Below, one piece after another: positions 8,311 through 17,657 of a stretch of 64,000 nt of DNA. The stretch's first letter is position 1, and the number at the start of each line of letters is the position of its first letter. The stretch is taken from NCBI RefSeq assembly GCF_014145225.1, contig NZ_JABVCQ010000006.1, forward strand, positions 62,001 to 126,000, given 5' to 3'. The notes below the pieces were generated by a model. That model worked only from the letters and a program-made list of their open reading frames with translations. It ran no database searches and had not been told where the DNA came from. The DNA is from Thiospirillum jenense (GTDB lineage Bacteria; Pseudomonadota; Gammaproteobacteria; Chromatiales; Chromatiaceae). A program made the translations under genes and the position numbers.

Positions 8311-11094
8311 TTAAGCGGCTTTAGCAACGCGAATAGTGAATTCCTGTGAACGGAATCCGGCAACCACCGGCTCAATTTGATAAGGAATCAATTTGCTCGT
8401 TGCGGTGCCTTCACCGTGGGTACGCGACAGTGCTTTATTTTCCACGCCGAATGAACTGTACACAAAAATCACTTCCGGGTGAATTAAGCGCGTGACATAG
8501 GCATGACCAGTGGTATTTTGACCAGATTGGGTATTGGTCAATTGAATTTTATCACCCATTTTAATTCCCAACGCGGCCGCACGGTCAGGATGAATCCAAA
8601 CACCTTTATACACATCAGTTTTGAACTCATTGATTGCCGCTAATACCGGATTATTACTATTGGTTGAGCCATGCGAAACAGTGGGCGTTTTACCATAAGC
8701 AAAATAAAACTCATCTTTCGCTAATGGCGCATTCACTTCTTGCGCTGACCCCGACCGCAATTTCACTGGAATATGAGTTGCCAATACATGAAAATTGAGT
8801 TCTGTATGACCGTCATCACGGAGTTGACGCATAAGATTGGAAAAGAATTCCACTCGCCCACTTTCGGTTGGCACTGGCATTTTTAATGGCATTGCATAAT
8901 GTTCAAGCATGTATTCACGATCACGTTCGTGATAAACACCTTTTGCCCGCAATACCTCATCAATATGCTGCGGCGTCACGCCAAGTCGTTCAGCCGTTTG
9001 CGCAAATGACACTTCACGACAAGCCGCTTGATAAGTGCCTTTTGTCATGGTTTGGCGATTACGCTCTAATGCCGCTTTAATTGGTTCGGCTTTTAATCCA
9101 GTTAATTTTTCTACCCATTCGTGATAACCATCCGTATTGCCAGAAATGATCTCAGTCATTTTCAGTAAAATATCTGCCGTCTCCTCAGTATCATAGAGCG
9201 GTTCAATTGCGGCATAGCGGGTTGTTAATGCCAAATCGTGATTGACACCATTGCCATACAACGTCGGCTCATTACGTTCTAAATAGGTAGTATTTGGCAA
9301 AATAACATCTGCCCAGGGAGCGGTATCCGATGGCAATACTTCAATCATCACCACCAATTCGACATTGCTATGGCCAAGCGTTTCTTTCCAGCGACTGTCG
9401 GGATAATAATGCCGCACTGGATTAGATGCATTAATTAAAAAAGCGCGGGTCAGGTAAGGTTCGTTATTAAACTTGACCCGCCCTTCAACCGACTCTTTTA
9501 ATCCCGCATCGGTCATCACTGGTAAAGCAACATGAAACCGTTCTGCCGCTTTTTCCTGCGCACTCCATGCCCATGTCCAACCGGGGTGACCATGTGAAAA
9601 GTTTTCACCTTTTGATAATGCACCCACCACCATTTTGGCAAATGCCATTCCCGCTAATGTGGCTAATGGCGACCCCATTTCATAGCCATGTTCCATTGCC
9701 TCATACATGTGCGCCGCTTTATGATGCACTTCGGCCGAATTCATCCAGCCACCCACGCGATCTAATCCACCCGTGAGGGCTTGAATCATTGCTTGAACAC
9801 GCCGCTGCATCATCACATTACCAAAACGAGCGCCATGCCAACCCGGATCAATAATTGCCGGACGGGTGGTACCGAATTCATGTGTAATACGCGCAATATC
9901 GGTGGCTTTAATTCCGGTAATATCCGCTGCCCATTCGGGCGTATAGGTCGCTAATTCTTGAAACTGCGCATCAAAGACGGTGAGAATTGCTCGACCATCG
10001 AGAATAAAACCATTGGGCGCTTTTAATGCTGGCGTAAAGGTTTCACCCGCAATGTCATGCGTATTATCATTCGTAAACTTTGGCAAAACGCGGATTTGAG
10101 TCGTGCCTTCAACTAATACTTGTGGGCGATCTTCACTATCAGTCAATAGGCGCAATTCACCCGTTTCATCGCGGTATGCCAGCATTGGCATATTGGTATG
10201 ACGCCGTAAAAAATTAGCATCATATAAACCATCTGCCATTAAAATCCGCATCATGGCTAATAAAAATGCTAAATCAGTTCCTGGACGAATAGCAATCCAT
10301 TCATCGGCTTTAGCGGCGGTTTCTGAACGGCGCGGGTCTAATGCAACAATCTTGGCGCCTTTTTTACGTCCTTGTGCAAAACGCACCATTCGGCAGGTGG
10401 AAACCGCACCAATTGAAGCGTTATTCCCCATGAATAAAATGTATTTAGCATTATCAAAATCTGGCAACACTTCATCATGGATATTGAAATTACCGGTCAC
10501 TAAATCAGTGCCTAAATGGCCGGTGGTCACGCAATGCTGCATAGGTGACGCGATGATATTTGGCACTTCATTCGCCATTGAAAAAGGCACTGCCCAATTC
10601 ATATAAAACACACAGGATGTCCAACCGCCCACCATTGTCCATTCCCAGGGTTTAATTGCGGCCGTTTTATTCTTTTCGGCAATATAAGCGTAGGCTTCCT
10701 CCCAAGTTGCGGTGCGAAATGCGTATTCACCGCGTTGAGTACCTCCAACCCGAATCAATGGCGTTTTTAATCGGTCAGTATCATAGGTTTGACGTAATCC
10801 AGCTTGTCCACGCGCACAGATTTTACCGCGATTTAAGGTGGAATACGGATTGCCGTCTAATTTAACTACCCGCTTTTCACCATTGCGGGTGTGACTGGTC
10901 ACACGCAAATTGCATAATGAAGAACAAAAATTGCAAATGCTATAAGAAATGTCTTCTTGCACTGCATCGTTTTCATTTGCAATCGCGTCGGTGGTAAGAC
11001 GTGTAAGTGGTGATAAAAAGGTCAGCCCGGCGGCGCCAATACCCGAGGTTTTCAGGAATGAACGACGCGATAGGCGCGGTATACTCCAGCTCAT
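8311..11094 (-). CDS. Tat-exported molybdopterin oxidoreductase catalytic subunit (polysulfide/thiosulfate reductase-like)
   Basis: A 927-residue DMSO-reductase-family enzyme with bis-MGD cofactor. The start at 11094 is chosen because GGAGGAGG lies six bases upstream; an ATG 13 codons earlier lacks this. With this start the twin-arginine motif SRRSFLK is at residues 9-15, followed by a hydrophobic stretch, so export to the periplasm is expected. The N-terminal [4Fe-4S] site is C54-x2-C57-x3-C61 and C93 (KICARG). Cys188 in MQHCVTTGHLG is the likely Mo ligand, as in Psr/Phs and formate/nitrate (Nap) groups. FeS, NrfD and TorD-type genes follow. The gene order A-B-C resembles sulfite-oxidising SoeABC, but SoeA is described as cytoplasmic, so a periplasmic polysulfide, thiosulfate or tetrathionate enzyme is more likely. 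The substrate cannot be decided from sequence alone. Confidence 0.88.
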   Translation of the reverse strand: MSWSIPRLSRRSFLKTSGIGAAGLTFLSPLTRLTTDAIANENDAVQEDISYSICNFCSSLCNLRVTSHTRNGEKRVVKLDGNPYSTLNRGKICARGQAGLRQTYDTDRLKTPLIRVGGTQRGEYAFRTATWEEAYAYIAEKNKTAAIKPWEWTMVGGWTSCVFYMNWAVPFSMANEVPNIIASPMQHCVTTGHLGTDLVTGNFNIHDEVLPDFDNAKYILFMGNNASIGAVSTCRMVRFAQGRKKGAKIVALDPRRSETAAKADEWIAIRPGTDLAFLLAMMRILMADGLYDANFLRRHTNMPMLAYRDETGELRLLTDSEDRPQVLVEGTTQIRVLPKFTNDNTHDIAGETFTPALKAPNGFILDGRAILTVFDAQFQELATYTPEWAADITGIKATDIARITHEFGTTRPAIIDPGWHGARFGNVMMQRRVQAMIQALTGGLDRVGGWMNSAEVHHKAAHMYEAMEHGYEMGSPLATLAGMAFAKMVVGALSKGENFSHGHPGWTWAWSAQEKAAERFHVALPVMTDAGLKESVEGRVKFNNEPYLTRAFLINASNPVRHYYPDSRWKETLGHSNVELVVMIEVLPSDTAPWADVILPNTTYLERNEPTLYGNGVNHDLALTTRYAAIEPLYDTEETADILLKMTEIISGNTDGYHEWVEKLTGLKAEPIKAALERNRQTMTKGTYQAACREVSFAQTAERLGVTPQHIDEVLRAKGVYHERDREYMLEHYAMPLKMPVPTESGRVEFFSNLMRQLRDDGHTELNFHVLATHIPVKLRSGSAQEVNAPLAKDEFYFAYGKTPTVSHGSTNSNNPVLAAINEFKTDVYKGVWIHPDRAAALGIKMGDKIQLTNTQSGQNTTGHAYVTRLIHPEVIFVYSSFGVENKALSRTHGEGTATSKLIPYQIEPVVAGFRSQEFTIRVAKAA

Positions 11095-11100
11095 TAAATA

Positions 11101-11108
11101 CCTCCTCC
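11101..11108 (-). promoter_or_regulatory. Strong Shine-Dalgarno deciding the molybdo-enzyme start
   Basis: On the minus strand GGAGGAGG is followed by TATTTA and the ATG at 11094. It is the strongest ribosome-binding site in this region and sets the catalytic-subunit start just ahead of the Tat motif. Confidence 0.8.
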
Positions 11109-11175
11109 AAGGTGACAGAATACTCCGAGGCAATTGCCCAGGACTTTAATTATTGTGATCGTCGAATGGTTGAGT

Positions 11176-12078
11176 TTACCGTAATAGATAGTCAACAACT
11201 AAGCCGACAAATATTGCCATACCGAAATAATTATTGTTTAAAAAAGCAGTAAAACAGGTACGCGGTTCCCGATGGCGAATGAGATACTGCTGATAAATTG
11301 CGAACGATGCGGCAATGCCCAATCCCATGTAATAAAAAATGCCAAGCGCCGCCGTGTGTCCAATGTCAATCAACATCAGCAACATGACAATTTGCAAAAT
11401 ACCGACGACAAGGCGATCATAATGGCCAAATAAAATTGCCGTAGATTTAATGCCAACTTTTAAGTCATCTTCACGGTCAACCATCGCATATTCGGTATCA
11501 TAGATCAGCGCCCAAATAATTGTTACAATAAATAAGAGCCACGCATACATTGGAACGTGATTGGTAATTGCCATAAATGCCATCGGCACTGCCCAGCCAA
11601 AAGCAGCACCAAGAAACACTTGTGGCAGGTGAGTAAATCTTTTCATAAAAGGATAAATCATTGCTAATAACAATGCAACCACTGACATTAAAATTGTTTG
11701 CCAATTGAGCATTAACACTAGCCCAAACGCTAATAAACTGAGTGTCATAAAAACAATGACTGCTTCGCGGGGGGTCACATCGCCAGTTGCTAATGGACGA
11801 GTGCAAGTGCGCGCCACATGTCCATCAAAATCGCGGTCGGCATAATCATTAATAGCGCAGCCGGCTGAACGCATTAAAACTACACCAGTAATAAAAATTA
11901 TCACAATGTGCCAGGGTGGAGAACCTGCACCGGCAAGCCATAATGCCCATAATGCTGGCCACATGAGAAGGAAAATACCAATTGGCCGATGCAGGCGTAC
12001 TAATTGAATATAATAACTAATACGGGTACGCACGGTGACAGAAAAAAACGAATTGCTGTGACTGATACGTTGGGGCAT
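11176..12078 (-). CDS. ubiA: 4-hydroxybenzoate polyprenyltransferase UbiA
   Basis: An integral membrane prenyltransferase joining 4-hydroxybenzoate to the polyprenyl chain in ubiquinone biosynthesis. It has 300 residues with about eight to nine membrane helices and both Asp-rich Mg-diphosphate motifs: [15 protein letters not shown] (about 77-91) and [12 protein letters not shown] (about 194-205). The length matches E. coli UbiA (290). A short N-terminal extension (about 15 residues) precedes the conserved [14 protein letters not shown]. The usual neighbour ubiC is absent here. It lies 81 nt upstream of the molybdo-enzyme operon on the same strand and may be a separate unit. Confidence 0.95.
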   Translation of the reverse strand: MPQRISHSNSFFSVTVRTRISYYIQLVRLHRPIGIFLLMWPALWALWLAGAGSPPWHIVIIFITGVVLMRSAGCAINDYADRDFDGHVARTCTRPLATGDVTPREAVIVFMTLSLLAFGLVLMLNWQTILMSVVALLLAMIYPFMKRFTHLPQVFLGAAFGWAVPMAFMAITNHVPMYAWLLFIVTIIWALIYDTEYAMVDREDDLKVGIKSTAILFGHYDRLVVGILQIVMLLMLIDIGHTAALGIFYYMGLGIAASFAIYQQYLIRHREPRTCFTAFLNNNYFGMAIFVGLVVDYLLR

Positions 12079-12256
12079 GGTGTGATAGAAAATGATGGGT
12101 TGAGATCGGGTTGCAGTGATTTTAACAACGGTGCAGAGTATGCCACATTATGGTTGATTTTTGTATGCGTTGCTGATAGGGGTATTCACGTTGGTGCAGG
12201 ATTGGCGTTATACTGCATTTGTTTATTATTATAATTAATTGAGCGTGGGTGAAAAC

Positions 12257-14098
12257 ATGTATGATTTTTTTGGTTGGGTCACACCGCCGGCGCAATCTGA
12301 TACTGCACAATCCGAATGTATTAGGCGATTGCTGCAGCATTGTCGCAATTCCAGACAACCAATAATTTATCAAGATGCAATTAGTACAGTTGTCACAGTT
12401 GGTCAATTGGTTGATGTGGTGATGACTGATGATGTGTTGGTCATGGTGGCAGGTCGCCCTCGTATTACTAATCAAGCAGAGTCAGCGCACATTAAAAACC
12501 CTGCCGCCGCCATACTCGCATTATGGCAACAATACGAACTTAATTTGTTTGAAAAACTGCTAGGTTCATTTGCATTGATTATTATTAATCGGCGTACTGG
12601 CGCGACAGTATTTGCGATTGATCGTATCGGCATACAAACGCTTGCATTCGCCGTCACTCATCAGGGATTGGTATTTTCTAATCGAGCTGATTTGGTTGCA
12701 GCACATCCGTTTGTGGCAGCACAACTCTCGCCGCAAGCTATTTTTAATTACTTTTATTTCTTCAAAGTGCCGGCGCCGCAGACGATTTTTCAAGGGGTGG
12801 AAAAATTATTGCCGGCTGAATTTGGTCGCTATTCTAATACGACGCTAACACGTTCATTTTATTGGCAGTTGCATTATCAAGATGCCCCGCGGCGTGATAT
12901 ACAAGCGCAAACTATTCGTTTCCGTCAATTATTTAAAGACACGATTCAGCGGGCTTCTAATACCGATAAGGTCGCGGCTTTTTTATCCGGCGGTACAGAT
13001 AGTTCAGCGGTTGCTGGAATATTAACAGATATTCAAGGTCAGGGCGCCCGCACTTATTCTATTGGATTTAATGCGTCTGGCTTTGATGAAATGGAATATG
13101 CGCGTATTGCAACACGTCATTTCAATTTAGATGCGCGTGAATATTATTTGTCGCCGCAAGATGTTGTTGATACCATTCCCATCATTGCTGCGAACTATGA
13201 TGAACCCTTTGCAAATGAATCAGCGGTATCGGCATACTTTTGTGCAAAACTTGCGGCTGCTGATGGTTATCAAGTGATGCTCGGCGGTGATGGTGGCGAT
13301 GAAATATTTGGTGGAAATGCGCGTTATGCACGACAACGGATTTTTGAATATTATCAATGGTTGCCATTCAAATTACGGCATTCGGTATTAGAACCATTAG
13401 CCGATTTACCTTTGGTGATGCGCCTACCGTTAATTCGTAAGTTCCATGCGTATGTCAGTAAAGCAAAAACCCCTTTACCACAACGTTTAGAGGCGTTTAA
13501 TTATCTTTATCGTCAGCCATTGACCGATATGTTTTCTGCTGATTTTCTGGCTGCGATTGATCCAAAACAACCTGATTTGCTGTTAAAAGACCCTTATGAA
13601 CGTGCCGATTCACAACATTACATTAATCGTATGCTGCACCTTGATCTAAAGTTAACGTTGGCTGATGATGATTTGCGCAAGGTGACAACAATGGCTAATG
13701 TGGCTGGGGTTGAAGTGCGCTATCCATTATTAGATGATGACATGGTGGCATTTTCCGGTGAAGTCCCACCGAATTGGAAAGTACGCGGTTTAACTTTACG
13801 CTGGTTTTATAAAACGGCATTACGCGGATATTTACCTGATACAATTTTAGATAAACGTAAACACGGGTTTGGATTACCATTTGGCATATGGTTAAAAGAG
13901 TATTTGCCATTAAAAGAGCGTGTCAATGATCGGTTAAGTGATTTCAAACGACGCGGCTGGTTACGCGCTGATTATATTGACCAAGTACAGGCGTCACATT
14001 TGCAAGATCACGCAATTTATTTCGGTAAACTATTATGGGTTATGCTTATTTTGGAAGAATGGTTAGAGCAACATCAAACAATTACGCATGATATATGA
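12257..14098 (+). CDS. Asparagine-synthase-like amide synthetase lacking the glutaminase Cys (exosortase-A cluster)
   Basis: A 613-residue AsnB-family protein: N-terminal class II amidotransferase-like domain (about 1-200) and C-terminal PP-loop ATP-pyrophosphatase domain (SGGTDSS at 244-250, GGDGGDEIFGGN at about 343-354). It would adenylate a carboxylate and form an amide. Ordinary members start Met-Cys-Gly; this one starts MYDFFGW, so the nucleophilic Cys2 needed to hydrolyse glutamine is missing. Cys-less relatives include beta-lactam and carbapenam synthetases, which use a substrate amine instead. ATG at 12257 is preferred to in-frame TTG 12239 and GTG 12245; none of the three restores a Cys-Gly terminus. 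The stop overlaps the next gene (ATGA). The context is the exosortase-A accessory set, where an asparagine-synthase-like protein is common. Confidence 0.85.
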   Translation: MYDFFGWVTPPAQSDTAQSECIRRLLQHCRNSRQPIIYQDAISTVVTVGQLVDVVMTDDVLVMVAGRPRITNQAESAHIKNPAAAILALWQQYELNLFEKLLGSFALIIINRRTGATVFAIDRIGIQTLAFAVTHQGLVFSNRADLVAAHPFVAAQLSPQAIFNYFYFFKVPAPQTIFQGVEKLLPAEFGRYSNTTLTRSFYWQLHYQDAPRRDIQAQTIRFRQLFKDTIQRASNTDKVAAFLSGGTDSSAVAGILTDIQGQGARTYSIGFNASGFDEMEYARIATRHFNLDAREYYLSPQDVVDTIPIIAANYDEPFANESAVSAYFCAKLAAADGYQVMLGGDGGDEIFGGNARYARQRIFEYYQWLPFKLRHSVLEPLADLPLVMRLPLIRKFHAYVSKAKTPLPQRLEAFNYLYRQPLTDMFSADFLAAIDPKQPDLLLKDPYERADSQHYINRMLHLDLKLTLADDDLRKVTTMANVAGVEVRYPLLDDDMVAFSGEVPPNWKVRGLTLRWFYKTALRGYLPDTILDKRKHGFGLPFGIWLKEYLPLKERVNDRLSDFKRRGWLRADYIDQVQASHLQDHAIYFGKLLWVMLILEEWLEQHQTITHDI

Positions 14099-15024
14099 CT
14101 GATTTAACTTTTTGGGTAGAATCACCGCATGTTTTTGTCTGTGATGGGTTGCGTCTCATTGGTGTTAGTTGTGTTCCTAAACGTATTAAACCAACTTCGA
14201 CAGGGGTGCTGTTTATTATTGGTGGACCACAATATCGAGCGGGAACGCACCGGCAGATTACGTTATTGGCACGTCAGTTTGCGAGCGCTGGAATTGCGTC
14301 ATTTCGCTTTGACTATCGCGGTATGGGTGATAGTGAAGGTGAAATGCGTAGTTTTGAATTCATAGAAACGGATATTAGTTCAGCAATAAAACAATTTATC
14401 TCACAAGTGACAACTGTAAAAACAATTGCACTGTGGGGATTGTGTGATGCTGCGTCAGCCGCATTATGTTACGCCTACAAGGACGGGCGCGTTAAGCAAC
14501 TTATTTTGTTAAATCCTTGGGTGCATGATAATTATACAGAGGCACTTGCGCGGTTACGGCGTTATTATCCTGCGCGGTTATTTGCGCGTGATTTTTGGTA
14601 TAAAACCGTGCGGTTACAACTCAACATCTCAAATATTTATCATGATTTGTTGCGATTTATTCAACAATTCAAGCCTTTTTGGATGGAAACTAGGATAATT
14701 AATACAGCCGATTTTATATCACAAATGTTAATGGGATTAGAACAGTTTAACGGCAAAATTTTGGTAATTTTAAGTCATAGTGATGATTCAACAGTGGCAG
14801 AATTTTTAGCATTATTAGCAACGAATCACCGCTGGCTACAAGCGATTCAACGCGGTAATGTCACTTGTTACCAATTAGAATCTGCAAATCATAATTTTTC
14901 TCGTCAGGAATGGCGCGAGAATATTGCTATTAAAATAATTGATTGGTTGGTTGAGAACAATAATGCTGATATTTATAAGAATTCTGCACAACTATTAGTG
15001 ATGCAGCAACATGAACAAACCTAA
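14095..15024 (+). CDS. Exosortase-A system-associated alpha/beta hydrolase 1
   Basis: A 309-residue alpha/beta-hydrolase. The N-terminal GGPQYRAGTHRQITLLARQ and FRFDYRGMGDSEG match the exosortase-A-associated hydrolase-1 family. At the nucleophile elbow the sequence is GLCDAAS, i.e. Cys in place of the usual Ser of GxSxG. A later Asp (SHSDDST) and His (ESANHNFS) can complete a triad. The substrate is unknown; in this family it is proposed to act with acyl-CoA ligase and decarboxylase products. The start codon overlaps the upstream stop by 4 nt. The companion hydrolase 2 and acyl carrier protein often found in such clusters are not seen here. Confidence 0.85.
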   Translation: MTDLTFWVESPHVFVCDGLRLIGVSCVPKRIKPTSTGVLFIIGGPQYRAGTHRQITLLARQFASAGIASFRFDYRGMGDSEGEMRSFEFIETDISSAIKQFISQVTTVKTIALWGLCDAASAALCYAYKDGRVKQLILLNPWVHDNYTEALARLRRYYPARLFARDFWYKTVRLQLNISNIYHDLLRFIQQFKPFWMETRIINTADFISQMLMGLEQFNGKILVILSHSDDSTVAEFLALLATNHRWLQAIQRGNVTCYQLESANHNFSRQEWRENIAIKIIDWLVENNNADIYKNSAQLLVMQQHEQT

Positions 15025-15050
15025 TATAAAACTTTGATAAAGGCGATAAA

Positions 15051-15842
15051 ATGTTTGAACAGTTAAGTATTGCAACAGCGACAGATGCTGAACAGATTTA
15101 TCATGGTAAGTTCAATGAAGTAGCTAACTTAGGTTGGGGGCCTAAGTTACGCCTGCGATTTAATTATTTTACACCTGACGAATACTATGAAGCACAGGTG
15201 GTAAAGTTAATTTCACCGCAAACAAAATGGCTAGACGTGGGCTGCGGCCGACATATTTTTCCGAGTAATCAAGCCTTAGCACAGCAATTAGCTGCACGAG
15301 CAAAACTATTATTTGGCGTTGATCCTGATGAAAACATTAAAGACAACCCGCTCATCCACCAGCATTTTCAAGGCGCACTAGAGGAATTCTTTACGACAAA
15401 AACCTTTGATTTAATCACTCTGCGAATGGTTGCTGAACATATTGCAAATCCAGAAGCAGCGCTAAATAAATTAGCAGAATTGACTCATGTCGGAGCTGTC
15501 GTTGTGATCTATACGCCTAATTTACATGCACCCATGTCTTATTTTGCTCGGCTGACACCATTAAAGATACACCACTTTTTTAAAAAGATTTTATGGCGTA
15601 CAGAAAAACGTGACACATTCCCAGTACAATTCAAAATGAATACACGCAAAAATCTTTTCAAGTTATTTCAACATCATCATTTCAAAGAAGTACATTTTAC
15701 TTATTTAGATGATTGCCGTACTTTTAGCCGATTTTTCTTTCTAAACTATATGGAGTTACTCTTAATGAAAGGATTGCGGCAGTTGGGGCTACGTTATCCT
15801 GAAAACTGCCTATTAGGTGTTTATCAAAAGATTGCTGATTAA
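15051..15842 (+). CDS. Class I SAM-dependent methyltransferase in exosortase-A cluster
   Basis: A 263-residue methyltransferase with SAM-binding WLDVGCGRHIFP (about 61-72), acidic strand GVDPDENI, and DLITLRMVAEHIANPEAAL as motif of the Methyltransf_11/23 group. The basic C-terminal half (about 175-240, rich in Lys/Phe/His) may contact membrane or polysaccharide. The target is unknown; small-molecule or glycan methylation is inferred from context. It starts 26 nt after the hydrolase stop. A spacer of about 110 nt follows. The region is noticeably AT-rich compared with the housekeeping genes. Confidence 0.8.
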   Translation: MFEQLSIATATDAEQIYHGKFNEVANLGWGPKLRLRFNYFTPDEYYEAQVVKLISPQTKWLDVGCGRHIFPSNQALAQQLAARAKLLFGVDPDENIKDNPLIHQHFQGALEEFFTTKTFDLITLRMVAEHIANPEAALNKLAELTHVGAVVVIYTPNLHAPMSYFARLTPLKIHHFFKKILWRTEKRDTFPVQFKMNTRKNLFKLFQHHHFKEVHFTYLDDCRTFSRFFFLNYMELLLMKGLRQLGLRYPENCLLGVYQKIAD

Positions 15843-15955
15843 TTGTTGGGTGAAGCATCCTTCGACAGGATATTTTAAGCGTAACTTTCTTAAAATCTGA
15901 AGGATTAAAACTTTTAAATTCCTACTAACTGATGTACTACCAATTGTTATTTGTT

Positions 15956-16678
15956 ATGTCGCTTAACGTCATTATTTTAACCAGTGGGCTAACAGGCAGC
16001 TCTGTTGTCGCGGGCTTATTCGCCCAATCAGGATATTGGGTTGGTGATGAAACTATTCACAAGCCTGACTACAATACATGGGAAAATGCAGAGTTAGTGA
16101 AATTAAATCAACAGATATTGAGTGAGACCAATTTCACCGAAAACTGGACTATGTGTTTTCGCCCAAACTTTATTGATGTAGTCACAACTTCTGCGTTGAG
16201 ACTTGATCCGCAACCATATCTTTCATTTATAGAAAAATGCGCCCAGCATTCGCCCTGGATATGGAAAGACCCACGATTGTGGCTCACAATACGTTATTGG
16301 CAAACCTTGTTAGATTTAACACAAGTACGCTTTATTTTATTAACTCGTGACCCGCTTCAATCGTGGATATCAATGACATTGAGACGGCAAATCCAAACGT
16401 TCGATTATGCTCGTAAATACGAAATTGGTATCAATAACAGCTTGCGTTATTTTCTAGATAAGAATGCTTTTTGTTATATCGAAGTCGAATATGAACAATT
16501 GTTATTGCATCCAACTACAACGCTCTGGCGGATCAACAACCTAATAGATTTATCTTTGACCGTTAGTGATCTTAGAAAAACATTTAACGGGCTTCTTTAT
16601 CAGTATCATCACGGTATGTTTGATTTTTTCAAAGCGATTATTATTTATGTTAAAAATTATTGGATACGTTACCGTTGA
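15956..16678 (+). CDS. Sulfotransferase-like protein
   Basis: About 240 residues. The N-terminal VIILTSGLTGSSVVAGLFAQSGYWVG resembles the 5'-phosphosulfate-binding loop (usually GxxRSGTS) of PAPS-dependent sulfotransferases, and FILLTRDPLQSWISM matches the 3'-phosphate-binding motif. WIWKDPRLWLTIRYW is also typical of the family. It would transfer sulfate from PAPS to a glycan or small molecule. The start at 15956 puts the P-loop near the N-terminus as usual; ATG at 15932 adds eight residues and cannot be excluded. The 3' end overlaps the next gene by 32 nt in another frame. The Thr-Gly in place of Arg-Ser in the loop is atypical. Confidence 0.7.
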   Translation: MSLNVIILTSGLTGSSVVAGLFAQSGYWVGDETIHKPDYNTWENAELVKLNQQILSETNFTENWTMCFRPNFIDVVTTSALRLDPQPYLSFIEKCAQHSPWIWKDPRLWLTIRYWQTLLDLTQVRFILLTRDPLQSWISMTLRRQIQTFDYARKYEIGINNSLRYFLDKNAFCYIEVEYEQLLLHPTTTLWRINNLIDLSLTVSDLRKTFNGLLYQYHHGMFDFFKAIIIYVKNYWIRYR

Positions 16679-17609
16679 ACTTTTTTTGTTGTTTTCTATT
16701 GATGCTAATGCGGCTACATTAAATACCGCTGCATTGTCTATAGTTGGAAAAAACTTGCACGGCATTGGTCCAGTTACTATTGAAGAAATCAAATTTGTAC
16801 CACAACCCTGCGTCACCATTGGCATGGGTGAAATTAATGGCACTACTTGGCTTGACCATAACGTATCTCTTCATCGTCCAGAAGATGCGATGGCAAGGAA
16901 TGCCATTTGGTTTCATCATTATTGTTGGGGGTTAGTTCATAAATTTCGTTCCTTATCAGCACGCGATGAAGTAACTCGTAAATTCGAAAGTAGTCAATGG
17001 CGCAAAGAAATGCAGTTTGTTGTTGGCGCAGCAAATCAATATGGAGGCGGACGTTGGCCATATCTGTTTGTCGTTCACAAAGAAATTGCAGCCGCGTATT
17101 TGGCTGAACAAAACTATATTCAAGCAGCGGCGGCGGCACGTCGTGCATTGGAATTAAAGCCCAATCTTATCAGCGCACATCTAATTCTTGCCGATGCTTT
17201 GATTGCAAATGGACAACGAGATGAAGCACTAAAAACATTACAAACAGCAATGCGATTAAAGCCTAATTCTGCATTATTGCAGCGGCGTTATCGTGTTTTA
17301 ATGAATGTTGATAGTTCCGATTTTCCTAATCAAACTGTTACAGAACACTCTGATATAACCGTGAAATCGCCAAAAAAGACCGAACAGCCTGAACCACCAG
17401 TTCAAATTATTAAGTCGAGTGCTTCCAAACAACAAGTAAAGATCACTAAAACAAAAATTAAAAAATTAACTAACACAACTCAACAAAAAAAACAGCCAAA
17501 TTCTGAGTTAATCAATTCAAAAAAATCAATCAACGATGATGCTCAAAAGTCAGCAGCACCAATATCCAGTTCTCACAATCCGTATTGTCGGTTTTGTCCA
17601 GTTGATTAA
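16647..17609 (+). CDS. Secreted TPR-repeat protein with Lys-rich tail
   Basis: A 320-residue hypothetical exported protein. The ATG at 16647 gives a signal peptide (MLKIIGYVTVELFLLFSIDANA, cleavage likely after ANA); an earlier GTG at 16566 would bury it. Residues about 20-120 are a domain of unknown function with a conserved-looking NAIWFHHYCWGLVHKFR. Two TPR units follow at about 135-220 (AYLAEQNYIQAAAAARRALELKPN; ADALIANGQRDEALKTLQTAMRLKPN). The last 100 residues are Lys/Pro/Ser/Gln-rich, low complexity, ending in YCRFCPVD. It overlaps the sulfotransferase frame by 32 nt, suggesting coupling. TPR proteins often scaffold polysaccharide export, but no specific function is assigned. Confidence 0.75.
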   Translation: MLKIIGYVTVELFLLFSIDANAATLNTAALSIVGKNLHGIGPVTIEEIKFVPQPCVTIGMGEINGTTWLDHNVSLHRPEDAMARNAIWFHHYCWGLVHKFRSLSARDEVTRKFESSQWRKEMQFVVGAANQYGGGRWPYLFVVHKEIAAAYLAEQNYIQAAAAARRALELKPNLISAHLILADALIANGQRDEALKTLQTAMRLKPNSALLQRRYRVLMNVDSSDFPNQTVTEHSDITVKSPKKTEQPEPPVQIIKSSASKQQVKITKTKIKKLTNTTQQKKQPNSELINSKKSINDDAQKSAAPISSSHNPYCRFCPVD

Positions 17610-17657
17610 CTCTACATAGCGAACTGAAATGTTGATGACACTCTGAGCAATATTGCA

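Noticed and set aside
6713-11094. Naming the operon soeABC
   Set aside because: The strong Tat motif in the catalytic subunit contradicts the reported cytoplasmic location of SoeA; only a general family name is given.
12122-12475. 117-codon minus-strand frame over the start of the amide synthetase
   Set aside because: Cys/His/Ile-rich composition and overlap with a recognised gene mark it as a shadow.
16566-16646. Upstream GTG extension of the TPR gene
   Set aside because: It would place 27 residues ahead of an otherwise clear signal peptide.
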